Shown here: in pieces, positions 10,598 through 21,049 of the stretch | How the letters are laid out: each line of letters opens with the position of its first letter | How positions within the stretch are numbered: the first letter of the stretch is position 1 | NCBI GenBank assembly: GCA_035578175.1 | Contig: JAQMRL010000001.1 | Location: forward strand, 437,818,639-437,882,638 | From: Catonia carolina | Lineage: Eukaryota > Arthropoda > Insecta > Hemiptera > Achilidae | DNA length: 64,000 bases | Reading direction: 5' to 3' | Translations under genes and position numbers: made by a program | Notes under the pieces: model-generated | What the model was told of the DNA's origin: nothing | The model's input: only the letters and a program-made list of their open reading frames with translations | The model's database searches: none

Positions 10598-10885
10598 TAA
10601 CTGCTGATTTTTCAGAGACGAAGGTTCCTGGTTCAAATCCTAATAGAGGTAGTTACTTTTATATGGATTTGAATACTAGACAGTGGTTACCGGTGTACTT
10701 TGATGGTTGGGGTTCAATTAACCATACTCTCTCAGGAATGGTCGACCTGAGTCCGCACAAGACTACACCTCATTTACTCGTCGTACACATCATCCTCATA
10801 TCATTGGATCATGGGGTTGCTTATTGTTCTAAATTGAACAGATTGCAACGTACACGCATTAGGGATTACAAAAAAAAATTCATTT
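10598..10885 (+). mobile_element. SINE-B, 5'-truncated
   Basis: This plus-strand copy begins inside the head hairpin (gctgatttttcagagacg) and keeps box B, the body and the A-rich tail. A long open frame through the body is a property of the SINE sequence and is not evidence for a gene. Confidence 0.82.
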
Positions 10886-10901
10886 CCAAACAATAAGTTA
10901 G

Positions 10902-11062
10902 CCGCCTCGTTGGCGTAGTTGTCAACGTACTACTCTGCAAAGTGAAAGACCCCAATTTCGATTCCAAATTTAGGAAATTTAACATTTTTCCCACCGTAAC
11001 CGTTTCAGAACTCGTAATAGTCACTAATCAACCTATTTAAACCATGCGGATTAAATTTTTTT
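10902..11062 (+). mobile_element. Diverged tRNA-like SINE relic
   Basis: The start (gccgcctcgttggcgtagtt) resembles the SINE-A head, and a weak box-B-like gattccaaa follows. The body differs from SINE-A and the segment ends in a T-run. Probably an older tRNA-derived SINE. Confidence 0.4.
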
Positions 11063-11290
11063 TTTTAATCAGGGCTCAAAAATGTTTTTTATCCGAGGCG
11101 GCGACAAAAACTCATGTTCACTCCTCTTCCTCACGATGGGGGAAGTAGGGGGAAGGAGGCCGCAACCGCCTACCAACCAAAAACCCGCCGCCTGGCCACT
11201 TGATCCGACATCAGCAAACAACCCTCCACCTCCCTCGGAACTGTTTATATAATACAAGGGAAATGTCGGGTTAAAAAAAACATTTGGCTC
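11063..11290. other. G+C-rich segment of unknown origin
   Basis: A compositionally distinct block (gaggcggcgac, gggggaagtaggggg) between a T-run and an A-run. The minus-strand frame at 11069-11257 is glycine-rich and low in complexity. It may be a retroelement fragment; no family assigned. Confidence 0.25.
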
Positions 11291-11654
11291 AAAACTTTGG
11301 AATGAGTTTTTACTTGTACTATCATTTTTCTTATTATTTAAGTATAAATTGTTCTATGCAAGCTTTATTTTGTATCTGATAAAAAAAGAATTGAACATTT
11401 ATTTCTTTGTCTTTTATTCCTTCTTTGTAATTTTTATTTACAGTTCTTACTTTTACGGTTAATTCAACAGTTTTAATGTTATTTTTCTCTATCTTAAAGT
11501 CCACATCCTTCTACTTCTTTTTATTTCCTACAGCTGTCGTTTCCTCTACATCAGTAAACCAATTCCTCTTTCGTTTCCTGTTATTTTCCCAACATAGTGG
11601 TCTCCGTTCTCAAACAGACAATCGTGTCATGTCTCTTTGGAGTGAATGGAATTT

Positions 11655-11811
11655 TTCTTTTTAGTTCGTTTATATAAAGTCGCATTTACTGCTTGGTCAC
11701 TACCGTAATTTGTAGATTTTCATTAACATTATGAAGAATTTATAAACCCTAGTCGGGAATCGTACTCGGGACTTAACGCTCTCTACAACCTTGGCATTGA
11801 TACAACCGAAT
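11655..11811 (-). mobile_element. SINE-E relic (tail and box B)
   Basis: Read on the minus strand it holds a weak box-B-like motif near 11757 and then the tail motif accaagcagtaaatgcgac, close to the tail of the SINE at 60927-61791. The pogo element begins directly next to it. Confidence 0.45.
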
Positions 11812-11813
11812 TA

Positions 11814-13940
11814 CCGTATATCCCGGCGTACAAGTCGACCCGGCGTATAAGTCGAACCTAATTTTGAAGAGTGTTTTTGTTGATTTAAGCAAGACCCGTT
11901 GTATAAGTCGAATCCGAAAAGTAAGGTACCGGTAATTCATACGAAGTTTATTTTGATAACCCACTGGTACGTCAGATTATTTAAAAACGACTCTTTAATT
12001 AGCCATCTGTTCTACACAATGAATGAAAATACCTAGCTACTAGGTTTTGATAGATAGGTATAAGATTATACATTTCAGTTTACATTACTATATTTATTTT
12101 GGGACAGAAATGGGGAAGTATTATATTGTTGACGAATTCCACCTGTCAATCAAAAGGTTTTATGGCTACCTACCTAATGTTACATTTGGGGAATACCCAA
12201 TATGTCGTGTGAATGACTTTCACAGGCTACTAGTACAGTACAGTCTATAGGTTATTATTATGTCTTCATTGCCGTGACTACAATCATCGAGTAAGGTTAT
12301 CCACCTGCTTTCGGTTATTTATTTAGTGCATTTTGTATAGGCCTATTCGTGCGTGCAATACTACCTGTAGCAATGAGTGCGGTTAAACGAATGAAATACG
12401 ACTCTTCATTCAAATTAAAAGTTATCGGTTTGGCAAAAACTACAAACAACAGTGAAGCGGGTCGTAAGTTCGGTGTTAACGAAAAACTTGTGCGTGATTG
12501 GCGGAAAAGTGAAGAAAAGATTAGAGGAATGCCTCGCTCTAAATGCGCTATGCGAACAGGAACTGTACTTTGGCCGGAATTAGAGAAACATGTAGTGGAA
12601 TGGGTGCTTCTAAACCGATTGAGCGGCAATATTATCACACGTTGCGCAATTCGATTGCATTCAATAAACTGGGCAAAAGATAATCCTGAACACTCGGTAA
12701 GTTTCCTGGCAACTAGAAGTTGGTGTAGCCGTTTTATGGATCGACATAACCTAGTTCTGCGACAAAAAACTAAAATCGCACAAAAACTACCAAAAGATTT
12801 AGATAACAAGATTATTAATTTTCATAGATTTGTTATAAACCTTCGAAAAAACATGACTATGAGCTGGCTAACATTGGAAATATGGACGAAACGCCGCTGA
12901 ATTTTGACATGCCTGGTAATCGCACAGTGAACGTAAAAGGTGAACATTCGGTAATTGTTAAAACAACTGGACACGGAAAAACTCGTTTTACTGTGGTTCT
13001 TTCATGTATGGCAGACGGAACAAAACTTAAGCCTTTGGTTATTTTTAAGCGAAAAATTAGGCCAAAAATTAAATTTCCATCAGGCATAATAGTACATTTC
13101 CAAGAAAAGGGGTGGATGGATGAGGCCGGTATTGACATTTGGGTAAAAAATATTTGGAATAGGCGACCTGGTGGTTTAAGAAAGAAAAAAAGCTTATTGG
13201 TGTGGGACATGTTTCGTGCGCATCTAACGGAAAAAACAAAAAAAAATTTAAAGGACGAAAATACGGATACATGTGTAATCCCGGGTGGACTTACGTCAGT
13301 GCTACAACCATTGGATGTTAGTTTAAACAAGCCATTTAAAAGTGCAGTTTATCGGGAGTGGAATAAATGGATGGCTATTGGAGAGAAAAGTTTTACTCCG
13401 GGCGGAAATATGCGTCCTGCGTCTTTAGACATTATTTGCCAGTGGGTAATTACAGCTTGGGATGAAGTGAAAATACAAACTGTGGTAAAATCATTTAAAA
13501 AATGCGGGATATCTAACGCTTTAGATTCATCAGAAGACGACGTACTGTGGGACGTAGGTGACGACGATGACGATACTGACAAGGATAGTGATGAAGCAAG
13601 GGAAGACTTGTGGGATCCATATGACGCTGCAGGAATAGACAATGGAGAGTCAGAAATTTCTGACACGGATCTATAACTGTATGTATTTTATGATACCTAC
13701 CTAGGTAATTTTTTATTCTATTACTTTTTCTTTTAAAAAGAATATAGTTACGTATTTCTAACGAATATAGTGTTATGTAGTTACTTATTTCAGTTAAGTA
13801 CCTCAGTGTATTTTGTTTCTCAGTCAACTACCCTGAACTTTAAAAAATTAAATTTCGTAGACCCGGTGTATAAGTCGACCTCTGTTTTTTAAACATATAT
13901 TTTGCTTCTGAAACCTCGACTTATACGCCGGGATATACGG
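11814..13940 (+). mobile_element. pogo/Tigger-type DNA transposon, near intact
   Basis: The terminal inverted repeats start ccgtatatcccggcgta (left, 11814) and match the right end (gccgggatatacgg, ending 13940) over about 25 bp. TA flanks lie at 11812-11813 and 13941-13942. Variants of cggcgtataagtcga recur at both ends (about 11826, 11845, 11890, 13866 and 13917), likely transposase-binding sites. The element carries one transposase gene (12373-13676). TA duplication, DD35D residues and length of about 2.1 kb fit the pogo/Tigger family. Confidence 0.92.
12373..13676 (+). pseudogene. pogo/Tigger-like transposase, one frameshift
   Basis: The first ATG in frame is 12373. The N-terminal part (12373-12900 frame) starts MSAVKRMKYDSSFKLKVI, a psq/Brk-type helix-turn-helix that continues through AGRKFGVNEKLVRDWRK. 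A CENP-B/Tc5-type second DNA-binding region follows, with RSWCSRFMDRHNL. The catalytic part lies in another frame and ends at 13676. Visible acidic residues are in NMDETPL, VWDMFRAHL and VLQPLDVSLNKPFK; the last two aspartates are 35 residues apart (DD35D). The C terminus is acidic. The frames meet at a six-A run near 12846-12851, where a single-base change separates them. This could be a real inactivating mutation or a sequencing error in a homopolymer. Everything else is open, so this is a recently active copy. Confidence 0.9.
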
Positions 13941-14060
13941 TACTTAGTCTTTCAAAAAACGTTACATACAACCGACCTTCTTTTCCCTAATCGTTGTTTT
14001 AATAATAACATACCTAGTTTGTTTGCATAATTTCGAAATAACTATTATAGCGTTTATTTT

Positions 14061-14898
14061 TTACTTTCTCTTGCCTTTATGAATATATAGGAAGGAAAGT
14101 ATTGTTTTCTTGTCGATATATTTTGAAATCGAGTTTTCACCGGATCTACACGTTTTCAGACCTCCTGAACCCAAAAAACATATTTTTAGCGATTGGTGTG
14201 TGTGTGTGTGTGTGTGTGTGTGCGGGTGTGTGTGTGTGTTTGTTTGTTTGTTTGTGTGTGTAAACAGAATATCTCAAGAACGAAACATTGTACGAACTTG
14301 AAACTTGAAACTTAAGTTACATACCACTACCGGACCTGACACGAAGATTTTCATCTAAATCGGTCAACCGGAAGTAGTAGTTTATTCGTGTAATTTTTCA
14401 CTTTTTTGCGATTTTCTCAAAAACTGGTCCTACGATTTTTTTAAAAATCGCCTGGTTTAATCAATTTTTTATTCTCTACAAGATAGGGTAGGCGTCATGT
14501 TTGCTGAAATTCTTGGTGAGGCTGTTTTCACGTAAAAAAAATACTTTTTTTAAGATTACGGCTTTAATATGTATTATAGCGCAAAAGTTTATACAATAAA
14601 AAATGTAGAGAATTTAAAATGCTACAACTTTTATTTCTAACATTTTTTTGTAACGCCTAGTTTAGCGGTAATTAGCAATTTTCTGTTTTTTTATCACGAA
14701 AACGTGTGAAAAGTCGATTTTTTTAAGATTTCGGCCTTAGTATGCATTTTATGACAAAGTGTATATAACCAAATTTATAGAAAATTAAAAGATCTACAAC
14801 TTTTATTTAAAGCATTTTTCTCTACAGAGAGTAGTTTAGTGTAAAAGAGTGATTTTCCTTATTTTAAAGCCAAACTGAGGTTGATTTTCATTTTGCGT
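14061..14898 (-). mobile_element. Family-D element, copy 3, truncated
   Basis: A minus-strand copy starting ttactttctcttgcc, with a long GT microsatellite at about 14191-14262. The distal end is missing: the sequence switches to a SINE-B fragment at about 14899. Confidence 0.72.
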
Positions 14899-15012
14899 CA
14901 CCTCATTTACATGTCATACACTTCATCCTCATCTCATTGGGTCATGGGGTTGCTTATTGTTCTGAATTGAACAGATTGCAACGTACACATATTAGGAATT
15001 TAAAAAAAAATT
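14899..15012 (+). mobile_element. SINE-B 3' fragment
   Basis: Only the last 110 bp or so of SINE-B (cacctcatttacatgtcata to the A-rich tail), abutting family-D copy 3. Confidence 0.75.
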
Positions 15013-15361
15013 ACGTCAAACTGCAAATCGAGAGATCTTGGATTCAAATTAGTAAATATGTTAATGTAAATGTATTTTTTATTTAATAAAAAATTCAAAT
15101 TCAAAAAAAATTCCAGAATGGTGTGGTTTTATAATCGGTTATGAAATAGTTTAAATAAAATGTACTGGTTGAAGATTAGCGATAATATCACTGCGGTTTA
15201 CCAAGTGATTGTGTATTAAGTATAATGTTTCTTTTATAATAATTAGGCTACTAGCTTTAATAAGCTATGCTACATGCATAAATAATAATCAGACAGAGTG
15301 AAATTAATTTTGTAATATGTACTGAATAAAATTTTCCTTCTATTATAATAATAATGATGAC

Positions 15362-15560
15362 AATGCGCCGGCCGCATTGGCGCAGTTGGTAATGTGCTAG
15401 CCTCTCATCTTGCGGTCCTGGGTTCGAATCCCACTCAGGCACGGCATATTTTCATACGTTACAAAAAATCATTTCATCCTCCAATGTACAATAGTTACAC
15501 TCCAACGTCGTCGCTAATGACCGTTGTAGTTGATGCGACGTTTAAATTAATAAATTTAAA
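15362..15560 (+). mobile_element. SINE-A
   Basis: A plus-strand copy with a full tRNA-like head (ccgcattggcgcagttggta, ggttcgaatcc) and body, and a tail ending gatgcgacgtttaaatt. Confidence 0.86.
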
Positions 15561-15588
15561 AAAATGATGATAATAAAATACTAATAAC

Positions 15589-15772
15589 GTGCAGTTGGTA
15601 ACGTGCTCGCCTCTCATCATGCGGTCCTGGGTTCGAATCCCATTCAGGCACGGCATATTTTCATACGTTACAAAAAATCATTTCATCCTCATTGCACACA
15701 GTTACACCCCCAGCGTCGTCGCTAATGACCTTGCAGTTGATGCGACGTTAAATAAATTTAAAAAAAAAAAAA
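15589..15772 (+). mobile_element. SINE-A, slightly 5'-truncated
   Basis: A second plus-strand SINE-A about 30 bp after the previous one, missing the first 15 or so bases of the head. The two form a direct repeat. Confidence 0.83.
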
Positions 15773-15810
15773 ATACTAATAATATAAATATTATGATAAT
15801 ATAAATACAA

Positions 15811-16124
15811 CCCACCGAGTTGGTCTAGAGGTAAAGTCGCCAAAATCAGTTGTTTAACAGCTGATTTTCGGAAACGAAGGTTCCTGGTTCAAATCCCAGT
15901 AAATGTAGTTACTTTTATTCGGATTTGAATGCTAGACAGTGGTGGTTACCGGTGTACTTTGATGGTTGGGGTTCAATTAACCATACTCTCTCAGAAATGG
16001 TCGACCTGAGTCTGTACAAGACTACACGTCATACACATCATCCTCATCTCATTGGGTCATGGGGTTGTTTATTGTTCTAAATTGAACAGATTGCAACGTA
16101 CACATATTAGGAATTAAAAAAAAT
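15811..16124 (+). mobile_element. SINE-B
   Basis: A plus-strand copy with head, hairpin and body, and an A-rich tail running directly into a minus-strand SINE-C. Confidence 0.85.
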
Positions 16125-16129
16125 AAAAT

Positions 16130-16556
16130 GTTGTTTAGGTCATCAGCCAAAAGGCTGGTTTGAACCTCTAGAGGTTTTACTAAGTAAAAGGAGGAGTGAG
16201 GTGGTTTACCATTGCCACAACTCACTGAATGGAAAAGTACGCTTATCAGCATGCCGGGCCCTCTGAAAAGCACATATTTTCCACTCTGCAAATGACACCT
16301 TCACTTCATTCACCACAGGGTCTGGCTGTATAATAAAATTCATTACTTTTAGAGGAGATAACTCTGATTAGTGTCACAGTACACCTCTACCTTTTCTGTT
16401 CTTGTTTATCTCTTCTGTTCTACCTCTTCTGTTCTTAAATGATTCAGTCATTTAATTGGCTGACCATGTGATAAGAAACAGAACTATTTATTTTAGCCCT
16501 GCAACAAACAGGTTGAGTGTAAATAATTTGACACTCTACCTGTCTGTTATGGGCAG
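16130..16556 (-). mobile_element. SINE-C with internal 25-bp duplication
   Basis: A minus-strand copy from ttgtttaggtcatcagcc to ctgttatgggcag. It carries a small local duplication (ctcttctgttct repeated around 16395-16435), which makes it longer than its relatives. Confidence 0.83.
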
Positions 16557-16559
16557 AAA

Positions 16560-17060
16560 TAATAAAATAAAATAAAATACTAGTAGATTGGTATCATATA
16601 AGAAGGGTAGCACCAATAGAATCGTTAAACAACAAAAATTTCATTGTCCTATACTTCGTTTGTGGGTAGAGTATTTCTTTAGTTACCGACTAAGAGACTC
16701 TATCCTAACTTATCGGAGGTAGATGTGAAGTCAGAGACTTGTTTCATTATTTTCACGGACAAGCTATGAAGTTTGTTCACCTCGCTATTCGCGCAGAAAG
16801 GACAATCAAGTACGAGTAGCTACTATACGCAGTCTGTGTCAGTACTTCGCCTACGTAGCACTCTGTTCTACGTTGAATTCCACTTCTGCATAGCAAGCGT
16901 TCTCAACCGGCCTACAGGTCAGGTCATCAAGTACTTTCTTCTATTTATTTACTTCTCTCTAAAACAAATAAACATCCTTTTAACCTTGTATTACACTCTT
17001 AAATACAGTCTTTATTTGTTTTGTTTTTTTCTAATACTTTTATTACTCAATTTAATACAT
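16560..17060. other. No assigned feature
   Basis: A mixed-composition stretch with an unremarkable open frame (16773-17063) that has no family resemblance I recognise. At about 17074-17115 there is a 40-bp fragment of the SINE-C 5' end. Confidence 0.4.
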
Positions 17061-17156
17061 TAACTAACAATTCAGACAGGTGGAGTGTCAAATTATTTAC
17101 ACTCAATCTGTTCGTTACAAAGCAATACATGCATGTATGCATGTAAAATGCATACA

Positions 17157-17467
17157 TGCCCTTAGTATGCATTTTATGAAAAAAGTGTTTATAATCGAAT
17201 TTAAAGAAAATTAAAAGATCTATAACTTTTATTTAAAGCATTTTTCTCTACAGAGCCTATTTTAGCGTGAAAGAGTGATTTTCCGTATTTTTAAGGCAAA
17301 CTGAGATCGATTTTCATTTTGCGTCTTTCATATATGATTAACATTAGGTTATGTTTATTTAGGTTAGTTTTTTGTTTATTTCTAATGTTTTATTAATAAT
17401 GTTAGGTTTATTGTTAATTATTTGCACTGGCAAGAAAAAGTTGTGTGAGTGTTTCACACCAGATTTT
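17157..17467 (-). mobile_element. Family-D element fragment, copy 4
   Basis: Only one end of family-D is present, from the cttagtatgcattttatg module to gtttcacaccaga at the terminus. Confidence 0.7.
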
Positions 17468-17492
17468 TTTTTATATATAATTGGTTTATTTT

Positions 17493-17892
17493 GCCCATAA
17501 AAGACAGGTAGAGTGTCAAATTATTTACACTCAACCTGTTTGTTGCAGGGCTAAAATAAAAATAGTTCTGTTTCTTATCACATGGTCAGCCAATTAAATG
17601 ACTGAATCATTTAAGAACAGAAGAGGTAGAGGTGTAAAAGACACTAATCAGAGTTATCTCCTCTGAAAGTAATGAATTTCATTATACAGTTGGACCCTGT
17701 GGTGAATGAAGTGAAGGTGTCATTTGCAGAGTGGAAAATATGTGCTTTTCAGAGGGCCCGGCATGCTGATAAGCGTATTTTTCCAACCAGTGAGGAAGGC
17801 AACAGTAAACCACCTCACTCCTCGTTGTACTTGGTAAAACCTCTAGAGTTTCAAACCAGCCTTTCGGCTGTTGACCTAAACAACAACAACTA
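17493..17892 (+). mobile_element. SINE-C, full length
   Basis: A plus-strand copy from tgcccataaaagacaggt to the CAA tail, with a 73-codon frame starting at 17672 that is shared with some other copies. Confidence 0.85.
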
Positions 17893-18245
17893 ACAATTCA
17901 CGGTAGCTATAAAATTCTGTGTTGTTTAGTTTTAATCTTTCGTCATTTTAAACTTTTTGATTCTTGCTATAAATAATATCTTACTTCATAGATGTTTTTA
18001 CGTTTCAATTAAGTTAAAACTAATTTTTAATTTGTTCAGAAAATTCATTGATGAGTATATTATTGTATTGAGAAAAATTCACGCAAAAAAAAATTTCTTA
18101 ACATTTTAGTATTTATTTAGCGTATGGCTTTTCAAGACATTTAAAAAATCAGCATCATAATTGTTATATATTGGGATCAAATATGACCCTCTGTCTAATC
18201 TATCTGTCTAAATATGTACATACAGTACGTAATTATAAAAACATG
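17893..18245. other. No recognisable feature
   Basis: AT-rich, no open frame or recognised repeat. Confidence 0.5.
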
Positions 18246-18249
18246 CTTA

Positions 18250-18840
18250 AGTCTACTATATACAGACATCCAGTCTGTCCAAGTAGGCTATTGATTCTGG
18301 AGTTGCCATCAGGAAATCCGCTCTATTCCCTCCTCTAAAGGCAGTTATTCTGCACTCTTTCACTATGTGATCAATAGTTTGTCTTTGACCACACTCACAT
18401 AAAGGCGATGGTATTTTGCCCCATTTAAACAATAAATCAGCACACCTACCGTGTTTTGTTCTTATTCTATTTAGAGCTGACCATTTTCTACGAGGTAGTC
18501 CAAAACCTGGCGGTTTTTGTGAAAACCATGGGATTTGTTCTTGCTGCTTTGATGCCCATTCTTGCTGCTGAATACTGTGCACCTGTCTGGCTAAACAGCC
18601 CTCACACTCATAGAGTAGACGCCCAACTCAATAATACCATGAGAATGATCACTGGCGCTATCAGATCAACACCTACTGAATGGCTTCCAGTATTGAACCA
18701 CATACCACCCCCAAACCTGCGCCGCAAGAATGCCCTCATTAGAGAGTATGATAAGATTGTCGACAATCAAGACCTGAGAATTCATGAGGATATTGAAAAC
18801 ATTTTAGTAATTAAATCGATACAAAATTATGTATTTTAAA
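18250..18840. pseudogene. LINE 3' end with inverted 5' part (family LC)
   Basis: On the minus strand, 18556-18256 encodes the extreme C terminus of a non-LTR retrotransposon: PPGFGLPRRKWSALNRIRT, LLFKWGKIPSPLCECGQ, and a QTIDHIVKEC zinc-knuckle-like segment (Cys-X-Cys, His, Cys). On the plus strand, 18567-18838 encodes a more upstream part of what looks like the same polyprotein (AEYCAPVWLNSPHT, STPTEWLPVLNHIPPPNLRR). The two pieces meet head-to-head at about 18556-18567. This is the arrangement expected from twin priming during target-primed reverse transcription. Both pieces are open but lack catalytic domains. Confidence 0.72.
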
Positions 18841-18844
18841 CAGA

Positions 18845-19190
18845 ATAAATGCCTAATTTCCTTCCTTCCTGAACGAATAATAATGTTTTGTGAGTCGGAA
18901 CCATTAGACTAGTAACTATTATTAGACATTAAGTGTTAGATGTGGCTTCCATTGGACTAATAATAGGAAGAAATTTAAAAAAGTAATTTTATTTAATGTA
19001 AGCCTACTAACATACAATACGTACATGTGGATAAATGTAGGTCTACTACTGGAAATATTAGCAAATTAGAAAAACAGCGTGCTACAGAAAGATGTATGAA
19101 AGGGGTAACCTGCAACATCGAGTGCCAAACTAGAATAACATACACCGAAATTAAACTAGTATAAGAAATATCATCCAAGTGCTGGACATT
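18845..19190. other. No recognisable feature
   Basis: AT-rich sequence between the LINE fragment and family-D copy 5; nothing identified. Confidence 0.5.
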
Positions 19191-19197
19191 ATACAAA

Positions 19198-19867
19198 AAT
19201 CTGGTGTAAAATACTCACATCACACGAATTTCTCTTGCCAATGTAAATAATGAACAATATTACCTATCTTTAATCATGAGTGAACGACGCCAAATGAAAA
19301 TTAACCTCTGTACAACTTAATAACACGGAAAATCATTAATGACGCTAAACTAAGCTTTGTAGAAGAAAATACTTGAAATAAAAGTTGTAGACGTCTTTGC
19401 TATCACTTAAGTTACATAAGTTTTTATCGTAAAGTGCATACTAAGGCCCCAATATTTTAAAAATCTGGGATTTTTTACCGATTTTGATAAAGAAAATACA
19501 GAAAATCACTAATTGTCGTTTTGATTATATTGTAAAATGTAGTAAATGAGATTTAAAAAAAATGTAGGAGCCGTTTTTGAGATAATCGCAAAAAGTGAAA
19601 AACCGCACGAATAAACTACTACTTTTGGTTGACTGATTTTGATGGAAATGTTTTTGTTGGGTCCTATTAGGATACCTAATATAAGTTTCAAGTTTCAACT
19701 TCCTACGCTGTTCCGTTCTTGAGATATTTTGTTTACACACAAACCACAATCGCTAAAAACATGTTTTCTGGGTTCAGGGGGTCTGAAACCGTGTATATCC
19801 GGTGAAAAATCGACATGAAAAGTACATTGTCCTTCCCGATATATTTATATAAGGTAAGAGAAAGTAG
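19198..19867 (+). mobile_element. Family-D element, copy 5, old and deleted
   Basis: It has the family-D ends (tctggtgtaaaatactcac and ggtaagagaaagta), but it is diverged and has lost about 270 bp, including the microsatellite. Confidence 0.65.
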
Positions 19868-19879
19868 AATTTTGTAGAT

Positions 19880-19948
19880 CATGGACTGGAATAAGAACAC
19901 GCGGACGAACAGTGATGCGATGGCGAGATGACATCAAGAAAAGAGGCC
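19880..19948 (+). pseudogene. LINE tail fragment
   Basis: The plus-strand frame reads TRGRTVMRWRDDIKKR, a motif common at the C terminus of insect non-LTR polyproteins. It is cut by the SINE that follows. Confidence 0.5.
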
Positions 19949-20111
19949 GGCCCGTGGTGTAGTGGTCAGCGCAATTGGCTACTATGCCGGGGTCCCGGGT
20001 TCGATTCTCGGTCAGGTCTGGTATTCATCTGTAAATCACCACATATCATTACCTACTCACAAGCCCAAGGCTTATGTAGGCTTATGTAGGCATCATCACT
20101 CAATAAAAAAA
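19949..20111 (+). mobile_element. tRNA-derived SINE, distinct family (SINE-D)
   Basis: The head gtggtgtagtggtcagcg (box A-like) and gggttcgattctcgg (box B) resembles a tRNA. The body and tail (cttatgtaggcatcatcact, then an A-run) differ from SINE-A and SINE-B. A short cttatgtagg duplication occurs in the tail. Confidence 0.72.
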
Positions 20112-20129
20112 AATTAAGCTCATTGCTCA

Positions 20130-20600
20130 TTGAGAACTAAGCTAATTGGTTTTGAACTGAACAAAACAAGCAAAGAATATGGAAACGTGGAGAAATTTAG
20201 AGGAGGCTTAGGCCTTATGTTCTAAAAACTGTACTTTAGATGTATTACTTCTTGAGAACTAAGCTAATTGGATTGAACTGGACAAAACAAGCAAAGAATA
20301 TGGAAACTTTTGTTTTCATCCTGGAGACTCCAAAGGGAGTATAGGACATGTCAAGATAAAACTGATAAACTGAAAATTTATCACCAATGATAAATTCATC
20401 ACTTACCACCCAAATTGTTTTTGCTACTGCTTACTTCAGTAGGCTTGTCATGAACCCTATTGAATCAAATATCACACACAATGAAAAATAAAAAAATCAA
20501 ACAGCAATTCATCACTTACCAATAATTTTCTTCCTGCCACTGCTTAACTCAGCAGGCTTGTCATGAACCCCTTTGTATCAAATTGTACGCAATATTTGTT
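20130..20600. repeat. Locally duplicated sequence blocks
   Basis: Two blocks are duplicated in direct orientation. One begins gagaactaagctaattgg (about 20131 and 20253) and the other reads ttcatcacttacc (about 20395 and 20510). Part of the first (gagaaatttggagaaggctt) recurs at about 20963. They flank a LINE relic. Low-copy local duplication is the simplest reading. Confidence 0.55.
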
Positions 20601-20604
20601 TGAT

Positions 20605-20965
20605 TAGAAGTTAAATACCAAAACTATTTAGAAAGGAATTCATGCACACTGTAAAATGTTTCATCAATCAAATATTGTTTTAGCTTTTTTTTAAATGATT
20701 TAAATTGTCACAACTTTTTAAACCTTGAGGCAATTTATTGATGTATTTTCTACCTGCATAAGTTGGTTTTTGTTCAAACAATTTAGTGTTGTGATTAGCT
20801 ACATAATAATCGATTCTGTTTCTTGTGTAGTGGTTGTGAACATCTAAATTCTGTAAAAAGATATTTTTCTTTACGTACATTATCACTTCAAAAATGTACA
20901 AAGAAGGAATTGTGAGCGATTTCAGCTCTTTAAATAGTGATCTGCATGAGGTAAGGCACGTGGAG
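20605..20965 (-). pseudogene. LINE C-terminal relic (family LD)
   Basis: The minus-strand frame contains VHNHYTRNRIDYYVANHN, PTYAGRKYINKLPQGLK and SCDNLNHLKKS and continues to about 20605 (LKKKLKQYLIDETFYSVHEF). This matches the C-terminal tail of CR1/Jockey-like or related non-LTR polyproteins (an N-YNTR-type motif followed by a short basic helix). No catalytic residues are present. Confidence 0.6.
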
Positions 20966-21049
20966 AAATTTGGAGAAGGCTTAGGCCTAATGTTTTAAAA
21001 ACTGTGCTTTAGTTGTATTGCTTCTATACAGTAAAGCAATTAAGCAAGA

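Noticed and set aside
16773..17063. A 96-codon frame as a membrane protein gene
   Set aside because: The hydrophobic C-terminal half is an effect of T-rich DNA; no promoter, no splice signals and no recognisable motif.
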